DNA of 7,164 nucleotides from JANSWP01 sp041941305 (GTDB lineage: Bacteria; Bacteroidota; Bacteroidia; Chitinophagales; Saprospiraceae). A program made the position numbers and the translations under genes. Of the stretch, positions 1 to 5,725 are shown in pieces. Below the pieces are notes generated by a model, which worked only from the letters and a program-made list of their open reading frames with translations, was not told the DNA's origin and searched no databases. The stretch is from NCBI GenBank assembly GCA_041941305.1, contig JBGTQJ010000119.1, forward strand, positions 1-7,164, in the 5' to 3' direction. Each line of letters opens with the position of its first letter. Position 1 is the stretch's first letter.

Positions 1-7
1 TTGGGGG

Positions 8-54
8 GGGGTGCGAGTTGCGGGTTGGTCACCCCACAACTCGCACCCCGCAAC
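8..54. repeat. GC-rich hairpin with an alternative fold
   Basis: A perfect 13-bp inverted repeat pairs 8-20 with 37-49 (arm GGGGTGCGAGTTG) across a 16-nt loop. A second, mutually exclusive stem of 8 bp pairs 17-24 (GTTGCGGG) with 47-54. A run of nine G (3-11) overlaps the left arm. No T-run follows on the plus strand, so a standard intrinsic terminator reading rightward is not supported. It could be the end of a dispersed intergenic repeat or a structured 3' end of a gene beyond the left edge. The pairing is read directly from the sequence; the role is unknown. Confidence 0.6.
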
Positions 55-227
55 AGGTTGATTATCAAAGAATAAAAAAAAGAAAAAAAGAAAAGGGTTT
101 TTATCAACAAAATTTAGGATGACTCATGTTTTTGAATTACCTCCATGATAGCGAGTGCCTTTGGCACAATACTGTGGTGGAAAGATCTAAAGAATTTTCC
201 TTACCTTCATGTGAAACAAATATCATT

Positions 228-1046
228 ATGAGAAAAACGATACTTATTTGCCTGCCCATTTTAGTAGCCTTGAGTTTTTCACTAAATCCGGTTCCAGATC
301 CTTTGAGTGAAGGTTTGATTGCGCATTACTCCTTCAATGATTGTGATGCTCGAGATGATAGCGGCAATGGCTCTGATGGCGTTTTGTTTGGAAGCCCCCA
401 GTGTCGGTGCGGAGTTGAGGAGGATGCCCTTTGGTTAGACGGGACACAGGATTACATTGAATTTCACGGCAGCGTAAATGATTATTTCACAACCTCAGAT
501 TTTACCCTTAGCTTTTATTTCAAGCCTGCCCAATACAGCATTTTTAAGCAAAGCTTGTTGTCCAAAAGATCGATTTGTGACGAAAATTTCATGTTTGATA
601 TTCAGTTCGATAAAAATGCAAGCATCGTTGATACAGATGTCCATGAAGCACCTGAAAAAGATTATCCCGAAATCTCTCCTGAAACTGACAGCACCGCATG
701 GATACATTTTGCCCTGGTTCGAGAAGGCATTCGGGCAACGACTTACATCAATGGAACCCCAAGGAGAAAAGGACTTCGATGCAGTGGAATTGATTTGACC
801 AATGATGCATTACTTTCTTTTGCCAATAGTATTTGTATTCGAAGTGGCAGAACGGTTCGATTTAAAGGAGCTGTAGATGAACTCAGAATTTACGACCGAG
901 CCTTAACAGAAGATGAGATGATATCCCTATATAGCCGTGCTCCAGTAGAGACAGCAGAAATTGATTGCTTTACTTACCTACCTAAAAAAACACCTAAGGC
1001 CTTCCCTAAAGAATCCGAAAGCAGTTACCTTTGCGCGAATTTTTGA
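228..1046 (+). CDS. Secreted LamG/concanavalin A-like domain protein, no T9SS signal
   Basis: This is an exported protein of 272 aa with a single LamG-like (concanavalin A-like jelly-roll) domain, a fold that usually binds carbohydrate or protein outside the cell. The frame is open from 126, but the ATG at 228 is preferred because it begins a signal peptide (MRK, then a hydrophobic stretch of about 15 residues); the 34 extra residues look like non-coding translation. The domain runs from about residue 30 (GLIAHYSFNDC) to the typical LamG ending VDELRIYDRALTEDEM at about 216-231. A CxCG motif (C59, C61) and other cysteines suggest disulfides. It is clearly paralogous to the protein at 1582-2856 but lacks the Ig-like region and the C-terminal sorting domain of that protein. 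Instead it ends in a short tail (about 238-272) rich in Lys, Pro and Ser. How it is retained or secreted is not visible. No Shine-Dalgarno is seen. The fold is fairly certain, the ligand unknown. Confidence 0.8.
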   Translation: MRKTILICLPILVALSFSLNPVPDPLSEGLIAHYSFNDCDARDDSGNGSDGVLFGSPQCRCGVEEDALWLDGTQDYIEFHGSVNDYFTTSDFTLSFYFKPAQYSIFKQSLLSKRSICDENFMFDIQFDKNASIVDTDVHEAPEKDYPEISPETDSTAWIHFALVREGIRATTYINGTPRRKGLRCSGIDLTNDALLSFANSICIRSGRTVRFKGAVDELRIYDRALTEDEMISLYSRAPVETAEIDCFTYLPKKTPKAFPKESESSYLCANF

Positions 1047-1070
1047 GAAAAGATTTAGATTGTTAAAAAA

Positions 1071-1142
1071 TTGTTCAAAAGCGTTCAAACTTGTTCAATA
1101 CCATTTGGGACAAGATTTAAACGATTTTGAACAACTTTGAAT
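1071..1142. promoter_or_regulatory. Nested TTGTTCAA inverted repeats upstream of ybaB
   Basis: The 8-mer TTGTTCAA occurs at 1071-1078 and 1091-1098, and its reverse complement TTGAACAA at 1127-1134. Two overlapping inverted repeats follow: 1071-1085 pairs with 1120-1134 (14 of 15), and 1084-1098 pairs with 1128-1142 (14 of 15). The two pairings compete for the same right-hand arm. The direct copies are 20 bp apart, about two helical turns. The site fills most of the gap between the LamG gene stop and the ybaB start at 1151. It could be an operator, a switching RNA hairpin or a terminator region for the upstream gene; function is inferred only from position and symmetry. Confidence 0.45.
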
Positions 1143-1150
1143 CAATTTTT

Positions 1151-1471
1151 ATGTTCGGCGACATTTTAGGCAATTTTAAAGAGAAGCAGGAAGCGCTCAA
1201 AGAGAAATTGGCATCCATCACCGTAGAGGCGGAAGTTGAAAATGGTGCAGTAAAAGTAACTGCTAACTGTGCCAGACAGATTCTGAATATCAGCGTGGAT
1301 AAAACCAAGCTCGATTGGAATGATCAGGAACAAGTGGAAGATTTGATTTTGGCTGCTGTCAATCGCGCTATTGAAAAAGCTTCTGAAAAAGAAAAAGAGG
1401 AAGCCCAGGGCTTGATAAGTGATATGATGCCTCCAGGCTTAGGAAATTTAGGGAACCTATTTGGAGGATAA
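1151..1471 (+). CDS. ybaB: YbaB/EbfC family nucleoid-associated protein
   Basis: This is a small DNA-binding protein (106 aa) of the YbaB/EbfC family, whose members form dimers with a tweezer-like shape that bind DNA and associate with the nucleoid. The start at 1151 gives the classic beginning MFGDILGNFKEKQEALKEKLA; an upstream TTG at 1127 keeps the frame open but adds an atypical leader. The order matches the family: an N-terminal helix (about 5-22), a central beta region (ITVEAEVENGAVKVTANCARQILNI split over about 23-47), the EDLILAAVNRAIEKA helix (about 63-77), and a Gly/Pro/Met-rich tail (PPGLGNLGNLFGG). Length is normal for the family. In many bacteria ybaB lies beside dnaX and recR; here it sits alone between two LamG paralogues, which is not the usual setting. 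The upstream gap carries the TTGTTCAA repeats. The family assignment is firm. Confidence 0.93.
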   Translation: MFGDILGNFKEKQEALKEKLASITVEAEVENGAVKVTANCARQILNISVDKTKLDWNDQEQVEDLILAAVNRAIEKASEKEKEEAQGLISDMMPPGLGNLGNLFGG

Positions 1472-1581
1472 AATATCGCTCCTCTAAAATCGTTTTGATT
1501 TGGTTATTGCAAGCTGTATGTCAGCAGCCTCACCTCGTTGGTTGTCCACGCAGCAATTTTTAGCAAACTTCAAACAATAAA

Positions 1582-2856
1582 ATGAAATACATTTTATCAA
1601 CAATACTGCTTTTTGGTTTTTTTCAAATGTCTGCGCAAACTACCGATGGTTTGGTAGCTTATTTTTCTTTTGATAGCTGTAGAGTAGAGGAGGATTTTGG
1701 AACTCCCAATATTGTCATTTTAGAAAATGATAACAGCCCATTTGATTGCGATTGCGGGGTAAAGGGCAATTCCATAAAATTTGTGAAAACGGGAACAGAG
1801 GACAGTTGGTTTTCCATTTTAGGTACGGTAGATGATGTTTTTAATACCATTGACTTTACGATTAGTTTTTACTTTAAACCAATCACTCAAAGTCCAGAGA
1901 ATTTTGTGTTGATGTCTAGAAAATTTGATTGTGATGGTACTGATCATGCTTTTACAGTTCGCTATAATCCTTCCAGCAACAGCCGGACTTTTAATGTAGA
2001 CATGAATGAATCTACAACCGTAAGTGGTTCCATTTCCCGAAAATTCCCGGAGGAATTTTGCTGGTATCATGTTACCATTGTTAGACAAGGGACTACGACC
2101 AAACTCTATTTAAATGGAGAATTTTTAGCACAGGCAAAATCTACAAATGCCCAGCGAGTCGATATTTCAAATGATAACGCGATTTTGACCATCGGTGCCA
2201 GCCAATGTTTCCAGGGTTTTGAAACCCCTTTTAAGGGATTTATGGATGAACTAAGGATTTATGAAAAAGCATTGAGTGACAAAGACATCAAAGAATTGTA
2301 TTTCGAGCCGGACCAGATTGGCACAGGAAAGTCACTCAGCGGCATTAATGATACGACCATATTTCTAGGCAATTCTGTTCAAACATACATCACAAATACC
2401 TGCGCAGACGATCTGCTTTGGTCTCCTACTGATGGCATCGCCAATGGAGAAGAATTCTTTGCTGAACCATTGATTACCCCCAGTCAAACCACTACTTACA
2501 ACCTCAGTTTCTCTGATCAATTTTGCACTGCCAATGATTCTTTGAGAATTACCGTTATTGATCCTGCTGATTTGGATTGTAAGCAACTTTTTGTTCCCAA
2601 AGCCTTCACACCTAATACCGACGGCTTAAATGATACCTATGGCATTGACAATCCTTATGTTGTCAATGATTTAATTTCATTTGAAATTTTTGACAGATGG
2701 GGAAACTTGGTTTTCTCAACTGGAGATCCTTTTCAAAGATGGGATGGCACCTACAAAGGTCAAGCAGTCAATTCAAGTGTATTTCTTTATAAGGCAAGAT
2801 GGCTGTGCAAAGGAGAAGAACAGGTCGCTTCAGGGAGTATAACCTTGTTGAGGTAG
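1582..2856 (+). CDS. Secreted LamG protein with T9SS type B C-terminal domain
   Basis: This is a 424-aa exported, probably surface-attached or released, protein. Residues 1-19 form a signal peptide (MKYILSTILLFGFFQMSAQ, AxA-like cleavage site SAQ). A LamG/concanavalin A-like domain spans about 22-241, with DCDCGV at 55-60 and FMDELRIYEKALSDKDIKELY closing it. A beta-rich, Ig/PKD-like linker follows (about 250-327; LLWSPTDG, PSQTTTYNLSF, DSLRITVID). Residues about 333-424 are the gliding-motility-associated C-terminal domain, recognised by PKAFTPNTDGLND, FEIFDRWGNLVF and WDGTYKGQAVNSSVFLY. This domain directs type IX secretion (type B) across the outer membrane in Bacteroidota. The N-terminal half is a divergent paralogue of the protein at 228-1046. 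The role is likely adhesion or glycan binding, but the ligand cannot be told. Its stop lies 3 bp from the scpA stop on the other strand. Confidence 0.9.
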   Translation: MKYILSTILLFGFFQMSAQTTDGLVAYFSFDSCRVEEDFGTPNIVILENDNSPFDCDCGVKGNSIKFVKTGTEDSWFSILGTVDDVFNTIDFTISFYFKPITQSPENFVLMSRKFDCDGTDHAFTVRYNPSSNSRTFNVDMNESTTVSGSISRKFPEEFCWYHVTIVRQGTTTKLYLNGEFLAQAKSTNAQRVDISNDNAILTIGASQCFQGFETPFKGFMDELRIYEKALSDKDIKELYFEPDQIGTGKSLSGINDTTIFLGNSVQTYITNTCADDLLWSPTDGIANGEEFFAEPLITPSQTTTYNLSFSDQFCTANDSLRITVIDPADLDCKQLFVPKAFTPNTDGLNDTYGIDNPYVVNDLISFEIFDRWGNLVFSTGDPFQRWDGTYKGQAVNSSVFLYKARWLCKGEEQVASGSITLLR

Positions 2857-2859
2857 GTA

Positions 2860-3600
2860 TTAAAGCGTCAGCCAAAAATTATTCACCCCTTCCCCCTGTA
2901 CAATTTGCAATTTTTGAAGATTCAACAATTCCAATAAAGCAAGAAAGGTCACAATGGCATGCATTCTGTTTTCAAGATTTCGAAATAGGGTCTTAAAGGG
3001 CGTTTTTTTACCCTTTTTGATTTTTTTAAAAATGTAATCCTGTTGGTCAATAATAGTATAAGAAAATCGGACAATCTGATGAACCGTTCTGTTTTGATTG
3101 TCTTCAAACTTCTGAACAACCCTTTCAAAGGACTTTAGCAATTTAAATAAAGTCAAAGACTCCAATTCTACATCTACCAGTGCTTTTGTCGCAATTTGTT
3201 TTAATTCCTTCGTGACATTTCCACGTAACGCTTGCCCTGCACGCTTTTCTTCCATTTCCCTCATTTCTTCCAATACTGATTTGTATCGCTTGTATTCTAA
3301 AAGCCTTTGAACGAGTTCTTCTCTGGGATCAATTTCATTGCCCTCCTCATCTACCGGTTTTCTAGGAATCAACAATTTTGCCTTAATTCGGCAAAGGGTA
3401 GCAGCAACAAGGATGAATTCGCTTGCTAAATCAATATTCATTTCTTCCATCTGACGAACATAAGCCAAAAAATCATCGGTAATATTTGCGATAGGAATAT
3501 CGTATATATCCAGCTCATCCCTTTCTATGAAGAATAGAAGCAGATCAAACGGTCCCTCAAAGAGAGGAAGTTTTATGGTATAAGTTGCTGTCGCTGTCAT
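2860..3600 (-). CDS. scpA: Segregation and condensation protein A (ScpA)
   Basis: ScpA is the kleisin subunit of the bacterial SMC-ScpA-ScpB condensin, bridging the SMC heads and helping to compact and segregate chromosomes. The protein has the family's normal length (246 aa). The N-terminal SMC-neck-binding region is unmistakable: LPLFEGPFDLLLFFIERDEL (11-30), then DIYDIPIANITDDFLAYV (31-48) and LASEFILVAATLCRIKAKLLIP (58-79). A charged middle segment (80-200, including KKIKKGKK) leads into the C-terminal winged helix (about 204-246; AIVTFLALLELLNLQKLQIVQ), which contacts the SMC head. The ATG at 3600 gives a start close to the conserved IKLPLFEGPFDLLLF block. A TAnnTTTG box lies 20-27 bp upstream. 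scpB is not in this window. The gene is convergent with the LamG/T9SS gene, leaving no room for a terminator between the stops. The assignment is firm. Confidence 0.96.
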   Translation of the reverse strand: MTATATYTIKLPLFEGPFDLLLFFIERDELDIYDIPIANITDDFLAYVRQMEEMNIDLASEFILVAATLCRIKAKLLIPRKPVDEEGNEIDPREELVQRLLEYKRYKSVLEEMREMEEKRAGQALRGNVTKELKQIATKALVDVELESLTLFKLLKSFERVVQKFEDNQNRTVHQIVRFSYTIIDQQDYIFKKIKKGKKTPFKTLFRNLENRMHAIVTFLALLELLNLQKLQIVQGEGVNNFWLTL

Positions 3601-3619
3601 TTTTATTCAGAAAGTGCAT

Positions 3620-3627
3620 CAAAGGTA
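3620..3627 (-). promoter_or_regulatory. Putative -7 box for scpA (TAnnTTTG)
   Basis: The minus strand reads TACCTTTG here, an exact match to the Bacteroidota -7 consensus TAnnTTTG. It sits 20 bp before the scpA start codon, which would give a short leader. A TTG-like -33 element is not found at the usual distance (the nearest, opposite 3641-3643, is only about 13 bp away), so this is a half match. Confidence 0.45.
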
Positions 3628-3705
3628 AGGAGATGGGGCGCAAAATCTGATTTAGGTGTTAAAATGTTTTCCACAAATTACTACATAATATGAGTTGCAA
3701 AGTAT

Positions 3706-3818
3706 TCGCCTCGCCAGCTGCGCTGGCTCGCCGAAGGGGTTTTTAAGGGGTGAAATCGGGCAAATTGCCCGATTTCACCCCTTAAAAACCTCCCGATCCG
3801 CCCGGAAGGGCGGCGAGG
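3706..3818. repeat. Compound palindromic element (three hairpins, REP/MITE-like)
   Basis: The element lies between the 3' end of the desuccinylase-family gene and scpA. Its ends are complementary: CCTCGCC at 3709-3715 and GGCGAGG at 3812-3818. Inside are three hairpins: a left one (GCCAGC 3713-3718 with GCTGGC 3722-3727), a long central palindrome (3736-3792) and a right one (CCGCCC 3798-3803, GGAA tetraloop, GGGCGG 3808-3813). Read outward, each small hairpin is followed at once by GCGAGG, so the two flanks look like inverted copies of one hairpin unit. Its composition is more GC-rich than its surroundings. This architecture resembles paired REP units or a small non-autonomous element. No clear target-site duplication is seen. 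It may also act as a transcription barrier. Confidence 0.6.
3738..3790. repeat. Perfect 26-bp inverted repeat (core of the compound element)
   Basis: Positions 3738-3763 pair without mismatch with 3765-3790 around a single central A (3764). The arm reads GGTTTTTAAGGGGTGAAATC and continues into GGGCAA. One G-T and one G-C pair extend it to 3736/3792. With almost no loop, the DNA could extrude a cruciform or the RNA form a very stable hairpin. Each arm has a five-base T or A run near its base, so either strand's transcript would have U residues on one side of the stem. It could terminate transcription of the desuccinylase-family gene, which ends about 55 bp away. Confidence 0.8.
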
Positions 3819-3845
3819 ATTTTGTTCGTGACTTGAATTGTTTAT

Positions 3846-4784
3846 TCAATAATCAATCTTCTTCACCAAAAAGAAACCATCATCTCCTTGTTTTTGATAC
3901 AAGGGCATCAAAATCAACCCATCTTCTTCCGCTCTAATTTCTCCTTTTTTATCGTGGGCTAGAATTTCCCCTTTTTTAACTGGTTGGAAGTTTTTGTAAT
4001 TGGGTCGCATCTGGAATTTATCTTCAGGACAGATACTGTGGATCATGATCAATTCAGCAACTTTAGGCAAGCCATTTGAATATTCAATTAAAAGGGCATC
4101 GTGGCGATTTTCAACATCTTCTGCTCGGATGCAGCCAATCGTCCGCATGCAATTGGTAAGCGCAGCAATAGCGCGATTAACAGATAAGACCTCCTCGTGT
4201 TGACCCGCTTCAAAAACAACGGGAATCATATTTATTCCAAAATTTTCAGAATTGAAATAATGGAGGCTGGTTCCCTGGATACCTGCTCCTTCCAGCATAC
4301 CGGTTATGACAGGAGCGTGCAATTCTACAGCAATTCTGACACTTTCCTGATTATTAGAAGCAATTGAAAAAATACCACCAAACGCAGTCGTTGTATGAAT
4401 ATCTAAAACGACCACTCGGGAGGGTTTATAATCGGCAATTTCTTTTTCAATGACCTCCAGAATTTCGCGTATTTCTAAATCTTCATCTTTTAAGTCCTGA
4501 ATAGGGGTATTTTTGACTCGCTGGACAATTTCGGGTTTCCACCGGCGATTCAGATCGTGATTTAAAAAGCGGACTCCTTTTTTGATAGCTTGCACATTTC
4601 CCCTGATCCCAAGTAAGCGTCCACAATAGTTGAATCTGGGATTTGTAATGGGCTCTACCTCAAGCATTTTAAACATCAAATCCAGGGCTTGTACTCCTGC
4701 GGGTTCATTGCCATGCATTCCGCCAAAACAAATAAGTAAGGGCCCTTTTTTTTCTCCAGTATATCTTCCAATAATTCGATCCAT
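3846..4784 (-). CDS. Succinylglutamate desuccinylase/aspartoacylase family protein (M14-like zinc hydrolase)
   Basis: This 312-aa cytoplasmic protein (no signal peptide) belongs to the zinc-dependent AstE/ASPA family, which cleaves N-acyl groups from amino acids or related amides. The metal site is complete: GGMHGNEPAG supplies H24 and E27, and LDIHTTT supplies H130. The substrate-binding motif HDLNRRW (76-82) and the catalytic Glu in VVFEAGQHE (E192) are also present. After about residue 225 a beta-rich C-terminal domain follows (VKKGEILAHDKKGEIRAEEDG at about 269-289), as in family members. The ATG at 4784 starts directly before the first strand of the catalytic domain. No arginine-succinyltransferase genes are nearby, so a role in arginine catabolism is not supported and the substrate stays open. 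The gene is divergent from the glycosyltransferase; no clear promoter box was found for it in the 164-bp gap. Confidence 0.88.
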   Translation of the reverse strand: MDRIIGRYTGEKKGPLLICFGGMHGNEPAGVQALDLMFKMLEVEPITNPRFNYCGRLLGIRGNVQAIKKGVRFLNHDLNRRWKPEIVQRVKNTPIQDLKDEDLEIREILEVIEKEIADYKPSRVVVLDIHTTTAFGGIFSIASNNQESVRIAVELHAPVITGMLEGAGIQGTSLHYFNSENFGINMIPVVFEAGQHEEVLSVNRAIAALTNCMRTIGCIRAEDVENRHDALLIEYSNGLPKVAELIMIHSICPEDKFQMRPNYKNFQPVKKGEILAHDKKGEIRAEEDGLILMPLYQKQGDDGFFLVKKIDY

Positions 4785-4923
4785 GTATTGATTTGCTAGG
4801 TCGTCTCTTTACTTTATTAAAAACAGTATTTCGTTTGTCGCTATGTGATTCAGAAAAGGGGGCGAAAATTACGAAATTTTAAGTGATTCAAGTCTTAAAA
4901 CTTCTTATTAGCTATTGGATTCC

Positions 4924-4931
4924 TATTTTTG
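4924..4931 (+). promoter_or_regulatory. Putative -7 box for the glycosyltransferase gene (TAnnTTTG)
   Basis: TATTTTTG matches the Bacteroidota -7 consensus TAnnTTTG exactly and is followed by GC. It lies 17 bp before the ATG at 4949, so transcription would begin just ahead of that codon. This supports 4949 over the upstream in-frame GTG at 4883. No convincing TTG element is seen at the normal -33 distance. Confidence 0.45.
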
Positions 4932-4948
4932 CCGACCATTTCAATTTC

Positions 4949-5674
4949 ATGCAAATGCAGCAAACATTATCAATCATCATTCCTGCCTATAATGAGGCAA
5001 ATACTATCCACTTAATCCTGGATAAAGTGAAGGCGGTAAAATTGATACAGGATATTCAAAAAGAGGTCATTATTGTCAATGATTGCTCAAAAGACAAAAC
5101 AGAGGAAGCAATTTTAAAATATAAAGAAGCCAATTCAGATTTAAATATTCAATACTTCAATCACGAAGTAAATCGTGGAAAAGGGGCTGCCTTACATACT
5201 GGAATTGAAAAAGCAACGGGCGAATTTCTAATCATTCAGGATGCAGATCTGGAATATGACCCTCAGGAATACAATTTACTCCTAAAACCCATTACCGATG
5301 GATTTGCAGATGTCGTCTATGGCTCCAGGTTTATGGGTGGTAATCCTCACCGAATTTTATTTTTCTGGCATTCCATTGGCAATAAAATGCTCTCCTTTTT
5401 CTCCAATGCCCTTACCAACCTCAATCTGACCGATATGGAGACCTGCTACAAACTTTTTCGGACTGACATTATCAAAAGTTTAAAACTAAAGGAAAAACGC
5501 TTTGGTTTTGAGCCAGAAGTAACTGCCAAGGTTTCCAGGGTCCCAAATATTCGAATATATGAAGTCGGGATTTCCTATTACGGTCGCACTTATGAAGAAG
5601 GTAAGAAGATTGGCTGGAAGGACGGATTTAGAGCGATCTATTGCATTTTGAAATACAACTTATTTTCCAAATAA
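4949..5674 (+). CDS. Family 2 glycosyltransferase, DPM1/polyprenyl-phosphate sugar synthase-like
   Basis: This 241-aa GT2 (GT-A fold) enzyme is of the type that moves a sugar from a nucleotide donor to a polyprenyl phosphate at the inner face of the membrane. Motifs in order: SIIIPAYNEANT (8-19) and VIIVNDCSKDKT (40-51) for nucleotide binding, NRGKGAALHTGIEKATGEF (75-93), the metal-binding DxD as DADLEYDP (98-105), YGSRFMGG (124-131), TDMETCYKLF (161-170), FGFEPEVTAKV (185-195) and the late YYGRTYEEGKKIGWKDGF (210-227). There are no strong C-terminal membrane helices, so it is the short DPM1-like form and not the long DPM/ArnC type. The frame is open from a GTG at 4883, but the conserved fold begins just after 4949 and a -7 box lies between. 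It may serve glycosylation of surface or secreted proteins or polysaccharide; the donor sugar is not readable. It converges with the esterase gene 51 bp away. Confidence 0.9.
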   Translation: MQMQQTLSIIIPAYNEANTIHLILDKVKAVKLIQDIQKEVIIVNDCSKDKTEEAILKYKEANSDLNIQYFNHEVNRGKGAALHTGIEKATGEFLIIQDADLEYDPQEYNLLLKPITDGFADVVYGSRFMGGNPHRILFFWHSIGNKMLSFFSNALTNLNLTDMETCYKLFRTDIIKSLKLKEKRFGFEPEVTAKVSRVPNIRIYEVGISYYGRTYEEGKKIGWKDGFRAIYCILKYNLFSK

Positions 5675-5725
5675 ACTTTGATGTTTTACTGTAGCATCCT
5701 GATAGTGTATAATCACTTACAGCAA

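Noticed and set aside
126..227. N-terminal extension of the first LamG protein from the ATG at 126
   Set aside because: The extra 34 residues lack protein-like features and would bury the signal peptide that begins at 228.
1127..1150. TTG start for ybaB eight codons upstream
   Set aside because: Family members begin with MFGD-like sequence, which is at 1151; the upstream codons lie in the inverted repeat.
1472..1581. Possible RNA gene or structured leader between ybaB and the second LamG gene
   Set aside because: Only 4-5 bp complementarities are present; no tRNA-like arms or riboswitch pattern could be drawn.
3695..3937. Open frame of 80 codons on the plus strand across the palindromic element
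   Set aside because: It is made of the palindrome itself plus the antisense of the desuccinylase-family gene end, with no recognisable domain.
4883..4948. Upstream GTG start for the glycosyltransferase
   Set aside because: The extension contains the TATTTTTG promoter-like box and precedes the conserved start of the GT2 fold; the ATG at 4949 is better.
5675..5725. Possible bidirectional terminator between the glycosyltransferase and the esterase
   Set aside because: Only 4-5 bp stems (CTGTA/TACAG, AGTG/CACT) are found, poorly aligned and without T-runs.
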